From Anisodus tanguticus (Eukaryota > Streptophyta > Magnoliopsida > Solanales > Solanaceae), in contig CM067544.1 of assembly GCA_034509755.1 (NCBI GenBank), forward strand, positions 12,643,001 through 12,707,000: 64,000 bases of DNA. Reading direction: 5' to 3'. This document shows, piece by piece, positions 23,001 to 33,081 of the stretch (positions are counted from its first letter, which is position 1; each line of letters opens with the position of its first letter). The notes beneath the pieces are model-generated. The model had not been told where the DNA came from, ran no database searches, and saw only the letters and a list, made by a program, of their open reading frames with translations. The translations under genes and the position numbers were made by a program.

Positions 23001-24396
23001 TTCCTTTATTACATATGTTTTGATGACTGAATCAACCGTGCAACCCTGTCTTCTCTTGTCTTTGTGCAGGATGTTTGGACCGAATTAGGCCGACCATGCG
23101 GAATCTATCAGAAACAGGTACTGCTTATGTTTCTTTAGTGTCTAACAGAAGATTGATATACCCAACTTCATGCGAGTTCCTGTCAGGTTTCTACATGTTG
23201 GATTTTTTGTGGAGATTGACTTCATAAGCTATACAGGTTGATCAGATGGTGATTCATTCTGCTTCAGATCCCTGGCCAAGGACAACTCTTTGTGGTGACT
23301 ACTTCTACAACTACTTTACTCGTGGCTTGGATATACTATTTGATGGGCAGGTATGTCATCCTCTGGGTTTCCATGAGCACATGTAATGAAGTCGATGTTT
23401 GTTCTCAGATTATTGTGGTTGATTTGCAGACACATAAGATCAAGAAGTTTGTCTTGCACACTAACTATCCTGGGCATGCCGATTTTAATTCATACATGAA
23501 GTGCAATTTTGTTATCCATTGTTCTGATTGTGAGTTGATTTTTTCAAGATCTAAAGCTCTCTTTTGTTATATCAATTAAAAAGAATTGGATATTTGTTTA
23601 TTACTTTTTGCATCATTTGTCTGCAGTTGCAGGGTCGTATCATCAGGATGTAAACTCCTCTAGAGCCACTATTACAGCCAGCACAAAATGGGAACAAGTT
23701 AAGGTGAATTCTTCTTCTGTTTGATTTGTAGTTGCTCTATTTATTTATTGGTTTTCCTTTGAGGTTATCAAGTTGGGAGTTCTTATCAATTGTTTAACTG
23801 TTACTCCGTCTTGTTCTAGCCCCCCGCCCCTCCAAACCCAATTTTTAGAACTCAGAATCTGCTCATGTTATCAGGTTCAAGCCGTGGTAACAACCTCTTG
23901 CAGAAATGCAGGGTAAGGCTGCGTACAATAGACCCTTGTGGTCCGGCCCTTCACATAGCGGGAGCTTAGTGCACCGGATTGCCCTTTTTTTCCTTAGAAT
24001 CCGCTCATGTTAAATGATATTTAGTACTAATGAGCAAACGGTTGTGTACTGGTACCTTTGTATATAACTATCATCAGACGTCCTCTTTTTCTGGTCTCAA
24101 TTTCATTTTTTCTGCAGGAGATACTAGGGGATTGTGGTCGAGCTGCTATCCAAACGCAAGGCTCTACGAGCAATCCGTTTAGATCTACCTTTGTATATGG
24201 CTACCAAAATCTTGCCTTTGAGGTAATTTTTGTTGTTTCAAGTCTGTATACCCTACGCTGTGGTTCTGCTGTACACTTTTATCTCTCTTCCCTTCTTTGT
24301 GTTTTTCGTTTCCTATTGCTTCACTAGAATCTTGCTTATTTGTCACAGGTGATGAAGAATGGTTACATTGCGACTGTAACTCTCTTCCAGTCTTGA
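17056..24396 (+). CDS. PHAF1-like: PHAF1 / UPF0183 family protein, 14 exons, intact
   Basis: Exons: 17056-17152, 17317-17399, 18547-18621, 20782-20849, 20967-21072, 21173-21233, 21341-21507, 22541-22603, 23070-23117, 23237-23350, 23430-23529, 23627-23703, 24118-24222 and 24349-24396. All borders are GT/AG, and the sum of 1212 bp gives 403 aa. The start is the first of two adjacent ATGs (MMQRPRRRCEGTAMGSIVL); an upstream in-frame extension would need a TTG start. The protein reads like plant UPF0183 (Arabidopsis At3g51130) throughout, with GVGIGPFTLG near the start, SFPDHGFHLRFDPWSQ, TNYPGHADFNSYMKCNF, and FQS at the end. The animal family member PHAF1 is linked to phagophore and autophagy membranes through phosphoinositide binding; the role here is inferred. 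No lesion is seen despite SINE and LINE debris in introns 2, 3 and 12. Confidence 0.93.
17868..17940 (-). repeat. tRNA-like SINE head in PHAF1 intron 2
   Basis: On minus, TAGTCTAGCGGTTGAGG (A-box region) and TGTTCGAATCC (B-box) are separated by about 35 bases. This is a tRNA-derived head without an intact acceptor stem, so a SINE rather than a tRNA gene. Confidence 0.5.
18103..18210 (+). mobile_element. TS-type SINE, 5'-truncated (PHAF1 intron 2)
   Basis: The block GAGGGTCTTTCGGAAACAAC...CGTACACTCTACCCTTCCC...GTGGGATTTCATTGGGTATG followed by (TTG)n is the 3' body and tail of the Solanaceae TS SINE. The tRNA-derived head is missing. A second copy lies at 20370-20489. Confidence 0.8.
18880..20330 (+). 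mobile_element. LINE fragment in PHAF1 intron 3
   Basis: In-frame pieces on plus resemble the C-terminal end of a plant L1-type LINE ORF2: LAFFAWSASWDVILMLQQFE (from about 19630), then CCMCKENGEYTNLVLLH (about 19710-19760). These match the zinc-binding reverse transcriptase domain (AFFAW...C..C......HLLLHC). A terminal FWCK-like word near 20190 fits the LINE 3' end. Stops and shifts are frequent. Boundaries are approximate, and the left third is assigned only because intron 3 is unusually long. Confidence 0.55.
20370..20489 (+). mobile_element. TS-type SINE with 17-bp duplication (PHAF1 intron 3)
   Basis: The body runs GAGTGGAGGGTCTTTCGG to (GTT)n. It is flanked by perfect copies of GATTACATCTAATATCT at 20353-20369 and 20490-20506. 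The 5' truncation together with a long TSD shows ordinary LINE-assisted retroposition of a shortened copy. Confidence 0.9.
21918..21964. repeat. ATCAATC heptamer microsatellite
   Basis: About six tandem copies of the 7-base unit ATCAATC in PHAF1 intron 7. Confidence 0.9.
22107..22182. repeat. Tandem duplication of 37 bp
   Basis: AGTTCTTTCTCCAC(TT/CT)(G/A)CAATGGCTACTATTTTTGA occurs twice back to back in PHAF1 intron 7. Confidence 0.75.
23871..23995 (+). mobile_element. Au-type SINE with 17-bp duplication (PHAF1 intron 12)
   Basis: Begins GGTTCAAGCCGTGGTAACAA after a short lead and includes GCAGAAATGCAGGGTAAGGC, CCCTTGTGGTCCGGCCCTTC and GCGGGAGCTTAGTGCACCGG, ending in a T run. This is the Au SINE body, 5'-truncated to the B-box. 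AGAATCTGCTCATGTTA (23854-23870) and AGAATCCGCTCATGTTA (23996-24012) form a TSD with one mismatch. Confidence 0.9.
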
Positions 24397-25554
24397 TGAT
24401 CTATGTGGTGCGTGGCCTGTGTTCACTTTTCAGTTTTCTCTGATATTGGGAGAGCCGTTTTTTTATACAAAAATTACATCATTTTCCTATAGTTGATGAG
24501 AACTGTCTGCATTTTTTGTTGCAAAAATAGATCATGATACCACTCTCTTTTGGTCAGTTCCCAGTAATTTCTCTCCCTTTTTATTTTGTCCTGTTGTCTT
24601 GGTGATGGTGTCGGTTGTCCTTGCTGCATATCAAGGGGTGGGTGTGGGATGTCCTTGGTGCGTATGAGTGGTTGCTGCTTAAGAAGTGTCCGTTCTGTAG
24701 GAGTGGGATATATTCTCCGTTACAATGTGAAACATGATATGTTGATATCTGATGTTCTCTATATATGATATTGACTTCATGTGGACCTATATTTGTTTGC
24801 CAGTAAATGCGAGCATATCTTTCTCCGTTGTGCTTTTGATTTCATCTTCCTAAAGGCTCGTGTATTCCTTTTCGTTGTTGACTTGTCTAGTTCCTTGTTT
24901 TTGTCAGGCTGCCTGTTGGTATTGTACAGTTCAATTATACTCGAAGAAAGCAGGTCTGCTTTTAACTGACCGTCATGGTGGAATTGTATACCATGTACAT
25001 TTGTTTATACTTGTACAGTTTATTTTATAAGATGTCTCTTGTAAACTTATAAACATAGCTCCAGCTTCTTGTAATACAATATTCGTTGCCTCGTTCCTTG
25101 AAATTTGGTGGCATGTGATTTGATAAGCATTGTGCGGCCTTATCTTTTCGCAGTGAATTCTTCTTGTCAATTTACAGGACCACTTGACCCTTTTGGGATT
25201 CAGTTGGCTTTGCCCAGCTTAGCCAGTTGATTGGGTTAAAATTTTCAACCAAATACCATAAAAAGTAGTAACAGTTTCTGAAATGAACGCTGATAAATTT
25301 ATTCTTACGTGACTGTATTTGGGTTTGATGAAAAGTGGAAGAGCTACTTTTTCTATTTTCTTTCGCGTAGATGGAAGTGCAGCTTTTAAGCAGCGACAAT
25401 TCAGATGCATGGATGAGAAAATTGGTCCATATTAAGGTGGCTGGGAAAAAGAAAATCATTTTCTAATATATGTTGGTTTTCAATATGTTACACATAAATT
25501 GCGCAGGAGTAAGACTGCTGACTGCCATAGCTTAGCTATACATTACAGAAATAC
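24397..25554. other. Region between convergent PHAF1 and pectinesterase genes
   Basis: Holds the 3' untranslated parts of both genes. No further coding exon is recognised; the short frames here lack motifs. Confidence 0.5.
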
Positions 25555-27537
25555 TCAAATATTGAGAACCCATTCATGACCATCTATGAAGCTGAGTGAG
25601 ATAAATGGTTTAGCTTCTTGTTCAGTGAGCTCCCTGGACCATTTCACCCTGTCACCATGGTCCGCCCCTGATCCTGAACACTTGAATTGCCCATAAAATA
25701 CAGTCCTGCAGAGCAATGTAAACTCAATAAATTCATTAAATTCGCATTTCACAGTATACATAAGAGCATCTCGTTTATTTTCCGAAACCATGGGAATACA
25801 TTATCATAGTAAATTAATTTTATCAAATTCAGAAACAAAACCCAACAACTGTCGATGACAACCTTATCAATCATATTAAACGAACAAAGTTCTTTTTTGT
25901 TTGGGGGGTGGGGATTTAAGTAGTACGGAATTTGCATAGGAAAAAAAATGAAAGGAAAGAACTTACATATGCCTGTTCTTATCTCCCCAGTCATACCACC
26001 CCTTTGGTGTGATGATCCTATCCATGTAAGTGTAAGCAAAGACGACCCTAGAGAAAGTTCCCCAAGCCCTGCCCAAGTAAAGAGCACCAGATCCAGTAAC
26101 CTTGCAATTCAGAAAAGAGAATCCAGTTTCCTCCAGTAAGCTCTCTCTCTTCTGGGCTGTCAAGGCCCCATAGCTTTTTGTTTTGGCACGTAAATGACAG
26201 TTCTCATAGAGGGACAGCCCATTTCCAAAGATAAAATCTACAGAACCTTGAATATAACAGTTCTTGAAATAATGCCTGCCCTTGTGATCATACAGTGTGT
26301 CTTGCGCTCCAATAAATTTGCAATTTATGAACGCCGCTGTGTCTGCCGAGATTCTTAATGCCACCGCTTGCTTTCCCAGTGCCCCTGATGGTGGTGGTGG
26401 CGCTACATTCTGTTCCCGGAGGAATTAATTATGACTTTAACTCCAATACTCCGATGTTGTATAATATTTTTTAAGTATTAAACTGACAAAACATGAATAT
26501 TTTAGAGATGTTTTGAGATATTAACTCTTAACTTTTATAAAATTAGGTCACCTGAAGAAAACTACATGTAACTGTTTACGAAAAATGAAACTAGCTTTTC
26601 CGATATACCAATTATAATTTTTTTATACTATCAGTATATATAAAGTTAATCCAAGAATTATACCTTGAATACACACAGGGATGTTGCTAGAGGTTCAAAT
26701 TTTATATGTGATTAAAAAATCACTTAATATGAAAGATGAGTTATCAAGAACCCATTAAGCTACGCTTTCTAGAATTCATAACCTAATTAACTTAAAATTC
26801 TAGCTGTGCCTTTGATCACCCCATGCATCTTTAGTGATAAAGATTACTCCTCTTAATACATGCACCTAATTTTTAAACATAACAAAGTACAGAATTTACC
26901 TTAAAGGTGATGTTTTTAGCAATGAAGTAGGGGGAATTAACAGAAAAAGTTGCAGAACCATATGTTCCCATTGGCTGGCCATCTTTTCCTGCCCTATCTG
27001 CAGTGTCATCCCATTTGATAGTTGTTTTGCGTGAACCAGCACCTTCCAGGGTAATGTATGCCATTGTTGCTGGAATTTCAATCTTCTCCCTGCAAAATTT
27101 CAACATAATTAACTTGCAACATTGCTCAATATTTGAATGTCTTATCGTACAAAATCAAGATGCAGAAAACAGGACAATGGAAGTGTAATGTGTAAAATTT
27201 ACCTGTAAATCCCAGGACTAACAGAAATAACCACTCGACACGAATTGACTATTGGAATTGAGTGAATAGCCTCTTGAACCGTAGTAAAATCTCCGGATTT
27301 TGGATTTTTATTCACCTTAATACATTTGCAAGGCTCTAATTTGTTCTTCGCTTCTTGGAAGACAGAATGATTGCGAGAACTCATGCGATTGATCCAATTC
27401 AAGTAACTTTCTTCTTCATTAGCCACCCTCAATGTATTATCCCTCCTAGAATACTTACCTCTTTTCGCATTTGTGCTAATAGCAAACAACATTAAGATAA
27501 AAAACAGCTCTAATAATTTCATCCTGGAACTATTCAT
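25555..27537 (-). CDS. Pectinesterase (pectin methylesterase), 4 exons, intact
   Basis: Exons in gene order are 27537-27203, 27089-26900, 26409-25967 and 25705-25555. All borders are GT/AG and the sum of 1119 bp gives 372 aa. The enzyme removes methyl esters from cell-wall homogalacturonan. Residues 1-24 form a signal peptide (MNSSRMKLLELFFILMLF then AISTNA), so it is secreted. Catalytic signatures are complete: GAQDTLYD (first Asp and Gln), GSVDFIFGNG (second Asp) and YLGRAWG (substrate-binding Arg); the C-terminus has KGWYDWGD and VKWSRELTEQEAKPF. There is no N-terminal inhibitor (PRO) domain; only about 60 residues separate the signal from the catalytic start, so it belongs to the type without PRO region. 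It converges with the PHAF1 gene. Confidence 0.93.
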
Positions 27538-27586
27538 GTCCCTATGAGATAGGAGTTTAAGATAATGAGAGTCAGAAATAGAGTAG

Positions 27587-27592
27587 TTTATA
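27587..27592 (-). promoter_or_regulatory. TATA box candidate of the pectinesterase gene
   Basis: CCTTTATAAACTAC on minus lies about 50 bases before the ATG at 27537. The distance fits a short leader. Confidence 0.5.
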
Positions 27593-27599
27593 AAGGATG

Positions 27600-28550
27600 A
27601 AAAAAAAGAACGTATATATGTGTGTATGAGGTAAAAATGATTGGTCCGGGGGAGAAAGAATAATATAAGAAAGAGCTTGCATAGTAAGAGAATCTGACAA
27701 GTCGTGGCTATACTTGTATCCGTATTATCTTTTTGTTTCTTTCCTCATTCAGACCAATATCTTGGTTTTACCTTATGCCGATAAGCCATATACTACTTAA
27801 TCAGAAACGGATCTAAGATTTAAATTTGATTAGTTAAGCTTTTAAGGTTGAATTTATGATACAATTAAAAGTATGTATTCGATAGATTATTATTGAAATT
27901 TTAGTACAATAGTTTTTTTACATATATATAAATTTATGTTCGGTATATAAAATATTGAGTTTAGTTGAACGCGGAATTACATCGGTTCCATCCGCCTCTA
28001 TGTGTGACAATTATTTGTCATGTAATGTACTGTTTGATAGCAAAGTGTCTGTTTGGTCAGCTGGAGAGTGGGACTGAGATAGGGAGAAACTGTGACTATT
28101 TGGCAGGAAAAAAACACAAAAAACCAACCTGTACACAACACCAAATGGTCATTATAGCTATCCTCCTTGCAATAAAATATAAGAAATGTTTCTAGAGCTA
28201 TTGCATCATTTGCATGGATTCTGCTTGTTTGCGGCTTAATAAAATGATTTTAGGAGTAAAATAGTTGACTAAATTGATAAAGCAGGAACGGATTTTGAGA
28301 AACTCTTCATGGGACCCTCATGCACAAGCTAGAGTTTGGTATTTCAGATCATGTGACTATATTTTTTTCAAATAAAGTTGGGAAATTAAATTAGGTAGTC
28401 ATGATCCGTGATGAAGAATTGGAGGTGTTGCATATGCATTGCGTTGACAATTGCCAATTAGATGTGGTATACAAATTTAAAACCAAAAGCCATGTTACAT
28501 CGAATTCATGACGTTGATAATAGGTTATTTGGAAAAGGTTAAAATTGCAA
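27600..28550. other. Pectinesterase upstream / intergenic DNA
   Basis: AT-rich, no gene recognised. The frame at 27965-28195 lacks any known motif. Confidence 0.45.
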
Positions 28551-28554
28551 CTCT

Positions 28555-28990
28555 ACATAGGAGAAATTTTCTCTGTGTATTATCAATAACACTGTACATG
28601 TATTTATACAAGTATGGAAAAGCTGTAAATTACTAAACTACTCATGTAACAAACCCTAACATAATTATTCCATTCTATGTTCTAGTATCTTCTTAGCTTG
28701 CTATCCAAGAAAATAAGAAAACTATCCTAATTATGTACACATTGCACTGCCCTTATAATTTGGCTACAAAAGAATATAGGAAATAAATGTTGTGGCCCAA
28801 TAAACTCTTCTTGGCCCAAAGAAAACCGTCTGTACGCCATAAGCCCACTTCGGATGTAAAGGCCCAGCCAAAGTTTTGGTAAAGATGTCGGCCACTTGAG
28901 AAAAGGATGGAATAAAAGATAGAGAGATCAAGCCATCAAGAAGCTTTTCACGCAAGAAATGACAATCTAGTTCAATGTATTTCGTTCTTT
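28555..28990 (-). mobile_element. Copia 3' remnant: RNase H end and LTR-like tail
   Basis: On minus, KYIELDCHFLREKLLDGLI is followed by FSQVADIFTKTLAGPLH. This is the C-terminus of the copia RNase H domain, whose conserved ending is H....I...HF.RE.......L..(V/I).....Q.AD..TK.L. The DNA beyond (28747-28555 on plus) probably is the 3' LTR, starting near TGTGTACATAATTAGG after a purine-rich word. The rest of the element is absent. Confidence 0.65.
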
Positions 28991-29366
28991 AATGATGTCA
29001 TTGCATTGTAGCCCCTCAAACTAGACTGCATTAGGATATTTTAGTCTTGTGCTTTAGAACAACTAGAGCCTCAAACCTAATGGGTCCATCCATAGTTTGT
29101 CACTTAGCAACCAGTGTATATGGTTTTACAAAGTTCCAAAAAGGAGCTAATTTGTGGCACACCATTTTAAATGATAAGGGAAATAAGAAAAAGGAGTAAA
29201 CTAATGAAAACCCACCATCAGTTTGCAAATTCCTACATAAGTAGAGCCAAGTCAGCAAGTTATCAAGCCAAGTGGCAAGAGCTGATTGGCAAAATTATAA
29301 TGGCTCTTTGTATTAATCACAAGAAAAACACGGAGCTGAGGAGAGAAAGACAAGAAAAGAAAGAAA
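28991..29366. other. Upstream region of the aldolase pseudogene
   Basis: No exon recognised. This probably held the promoter and leader of the ancestral aldolase copy. Confidence 0.4.
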
Positions 29367-31595
29367 ATGGCATCAGCATCTCTCCAGCAGTCCTTGACAA
29401 GACTGAGTTTGTAAAAGGGCAATCCCTCAGCCAGTCATCCGTCTCCGTCGTCCGCTGTCACCCAGCTGCACTTACTGTCCGTGCTAGCTCCTATGCCGAT
29501 GAGCTCGTCAAAACTGCGCTACACACTCTTTTATACTCCCTCTGTTCTATTTTATATATGACCATAAGTTCGTATTTTTGAGATATTTCTTTTTTTTCTT
29601 AAACTTTGTGTCAGTCAAATACTCGAGAAGAGGAATGTAACATTTTTTCTTATCTTCTACTTCATTTGCTCTGACTTCAAAAGCTTCCTATCTTATCTAG
29701 TAGTTCTTACTTTACTTGGTCTTAACAACGTGCACTTGTGTTCTTTTTACTGCTTAATTATCTTTTACTACTCTGGATAATGAATTATAAAGCATGGTAT
29801 CACACGGCTACAGACAAAGAGCTGTTTCTGCAGGCTCTATTTGAAAGAGTTTTGTTAGTGTTTTCTTTTTCTGATAAAAAAGTGAAACAATGTACTATTA
29901 CCAGATATTGATAATTTTCTTGAACATGGATAGTGATAATGCTAGTTCATGGTCAAACTTATTATCGAGATAACATGTTGTATCAGAAAGGGTGAACTAA
30001 GATTGGACTAGAAATTTCTAAGAGTACAAGTGTTAAACCTTTCTATAGAACTTTCTTGAGATGAATGACGCATATTTAGCTGATTTGAACTAATGGATTG
30101 AGTGTAGAAAACTATTGCATCCCCTGGTCGTGGAATTTTGGCCATGGATGAGTCCAATGCTACCTGTGGGAAGCGTTTAGCTTCAATCGGACTAGAGAAC
30201 ACTGAGGCGAACCGCCAGGCATTCAGGACCCTGCTAGTTTCAGTTCCTGGACTAGGGGAGTACATCTCAGGTGCCATCCTCTTTGAAGAGACACTTTATC
30301 AATCAACTGTCGAAGGAAAGAAAATGGTTGATGTGCTTGTTGAGCAGAACATTGTTCCTGGTATTAAGATTGACAAGGTAAATATCTAACCTTAGTTACT
30401 TAAAAAGGTCTAAGGATTCTTCGGTCATGAATGCTTCCCTTGGCTGGCTCAAACAATGAGTCATGGTATCAAGGTCTTGATGGCCTTGCCTCCCGCTCTG
30501 CTGCTTACTATCAACAAGGCGCCAAATGGTAGAGTACTTCTCTTTTATGAGTTAAGAAACAATGCTTAATTTGAAGCTCATCTTATCTTCTTCATTGTCA
30601 ATCTTACAGGCGTACTGTTGTGAGCATTCCCAATGGTCCTTCTGCACTTGCAGTGAAGGAAGCAGCCTGGGGTCTTGCTCGTTACGCTGCTATTTCTCAG
30701 GTAAGTTGGCATATACATAAGAAGTGGAAACACACAAAGCTCTCTCAATTTTGAGTTTTGTGCATGGACAATGTATAGATTTTTCACTCTTTCAAGTTAA
30801 ATTTACCTACAATAGTAGGTAACTTTTATAGTAAGTGTGATATGATAACATGTAAAATAGAGTAATGACCTGCTGTAACCGGTTAAAAATTGCACCAGTA
30901 GTATAAATTTAAGCTTTCAACACGAATAATGGCTAAATATCTTGTTCATTCTTGTAAGACAATGGGTACCAACCCATCGTTGAGCCAGAGATCTTACTTG
31001 ATGGTGAACACAACATTGATAGGACCTTTGAAGTCGCCAAGCAGGTGTGGGCTGAAGTTTTCTTCTACCTTGCCAAGAACAATGTGATGTTTGAAGGTAT
31101 CCTCTTGAAGCCCAGCATTGTCACCCCTGGAGCAGAGTGCAAGGACAGGGCCACCCCACAGCAAGTTGCTGACTACACCCTCAATCTCCTCCGCCAAAGA
31201 ATCCCTTCTGCTGTCCCTGGAATCATGCCAAGTATCTACATTTCCGCTATGTCAAACTCTTTCCCATAATTCCAAGAACTTGACTAGAAATCTTTTTCAT
31301 GATTTGTTATACACAGTTTTTGTCTGGTGGACAATCTGAAGTTGAGGCTACTCTTAACTTGAACGCCATGAACCAAAGTCCCAACCCATGGCACGTGTCG
31401 TTCTCATACGCTAGAGCCCTTCAGAACACATGCCTCAAGACTTGGGGTGGAAGACCAGAAAATGTGAAGGCAGCTCAGGAGGTCTTGCTTGTTAGAGCAT
31501 AGGCTAACTCTCTTGCCCAGCTAGGGATATACACCGGTGAAGGTGAGTCCCAGGAGGCCAAGAAGGGGATGTTCGTGAAGGGATACGTTTACTAA
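29367..31595 (+). pseudogene. FBA-like: Plastid fructose-bisphosphate aldolase, class I, pseudogene
   Basis: Exon relics: 29367-29518, 30108-30377, about 30437-30528, 30610-30700, about 30958-31227 and 31317-31595. The text is unmistakable class I aldolase: a transit peptide start MASAS, SVVRC and TVRASSYADELVKTA, then ASPGRGILAMDESNATCGKR, the Schiff-base lysine motif GILLKP, and the end KKGMFVKGYVY. Lesions are: a frameshift after codon 5; exon 1 ending at ELVKTA with MITE DNA instead of a donor; loss of three residues (RFA in family text) before the KW codon; the acceptor before DNG changed to TAAG, shifting the frame; the donor after PGIM changed from GT to CC; and a TAG at 31500-31502, 31 codons before the end. 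A working Calvin-cycle enzyme cannot be made. The exons stay highly conserved, so decay is fairly recent. Confidence 0.9.
29530..29625. mobile_element. Partial Stowaway-like MITE at the aldolase exon 1 border
   Basis: TACTCCCTCTGTTCTATTTTATATATGAC begins 12 bases after the last aldolase codon. It continues with TTTCTTAAACTTTGTGTCAGTCAAA, the other arm of the family in internally deleted form. The right terminus is not clear. Confidence 0.6.
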
Positions 31596-33081
31596 GTGTA
31601 CCAAAGTCTAGAAATATTTTGATGATGAAGCATGTAATGTAGCCAAATCGAACTGCATAAATGCTTATAGCTGCTACTCAAAGACTGTTTTGTTCATATA
31701 CCCTGTGCTTTTAGCAATTTATAACATCATCTTATGTTATGACTTCAAATACTTCATCAAGTTAAGGTGCAAACATGCGGTAAATTCCATTAAAATCAAT
31801 TCTAGTGGAAGAGAGTAAACAACTTTCCACTTCTAAGACGCATAAATGCAGAGGATCATTTCTAAAAACCAGGAATTGAAATTACTGCTTTTGAGGCTAG
31901 GTACCTTGGGACCAAATGAGGACTGAAAGACAAAGCTGACTCTTGTTACTCAACTCCAAATTTTGATATAGTATCATTACTCAATTAATCAATTTCAATC
32001 CTGAATTGATGAAGGTTCCACCAACTCAGCTGCCTAATCTCTCTTCTCTAAAGCCAAAAATTCAACCTCAGTATTTGTTGGTGTAGTTAGCAAATTTCAC
32101 CAATGTTAGTTCTGTACCTTCGAATGATTATGTTCTTTTATGAAAGATATTGCTTGAAAAGTTGTGACTCTTCAATGGAAGGATACATCCATTGAAAGGT
32201 AACCCTTTGCAAATATAAGAATTGGATGTCCTGGTTGGTCTATAATAGGAGGAACAACTGAATTTTCAATGAGACAATTAGAAATAGAGTTTGCAGTAAA
32301 TTTTCAGATTTACAATGTGAATTTCCAAACATAGAATGAGAGCAATTCACAAGACTTTGTTGTATGCTCGAGAATACTTGCCATTGACCCAATAGAAACT
32401 ATGAGAGGAAGCAATGAGTATAATATTCACAACTCTAATATATGTATTGCTCATTACCGGTGTTACCAATTGGCTTGTGATGACAATCAAGTTGTGTATG
32501 GTATTGAGTGGAAGTTTTTTGGAAGTTCAATCATCCCGAGAAAACTAAGATGACTCTCTGACTAGTGAAGCACAATAGATTACTAACCCAATCAATCGAG
32601 ACTCAAAAGCCACATGCCTAAATACTGAGAAGTGCTAAGGAGAGAAGACAACAGATATGCTGACTTCCTTGCCAATGAAGGGCACAAAACCACACAGGAT
32701 TATGTCAATCTTGATCAATCTCCAAATTTAAAGAACCATAAATTCATAATACGAGTGCAAGAACACATGAAAATAATCTATTTCAAGATACAATAACTTC
32801 TACCAAAATCATCATCATAAACTTCAGTTACATCAACTACTTTCAGCAGACAGTTCCTTTTATGCTGCCTTAACGGCATAACTAAATCCTAAAGCAAAAA
32901 TTGATCACGAGTCTGACAAAAAGCCTCTAGTGAAGTTTAGACTTCAGGAACTCAAAGCATTCAGAACATGTGGTTTATCATACACTAGTTGCCTAGCATT
33001 GGTGAACCTTCTACCATATGTGCAAAAAGGTGGAACATGCATTGCCACATGAGGTCTATTTGACGCTTCACTAACATTTGC
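31596..33081. other. Intergenic DNA with a possible LINE RNase H scrap
   Basis: At about 32640-32710 the plus-strand frame reads REDNRYADFLANEGHKTTQD, like the end of the RNase H domain of some plant LINEs (NR.AD.LA..G). No other coding sign. The aldolase relic 3' flank and the BBX 3' flank meet here. Confidence 0.35.

Noticed and set aside
25948..26139. Plus-strand ORF over the pectinesterase exon
   Set aside because: Shadow of the well-conserved minus-strand exon 25967-26409.
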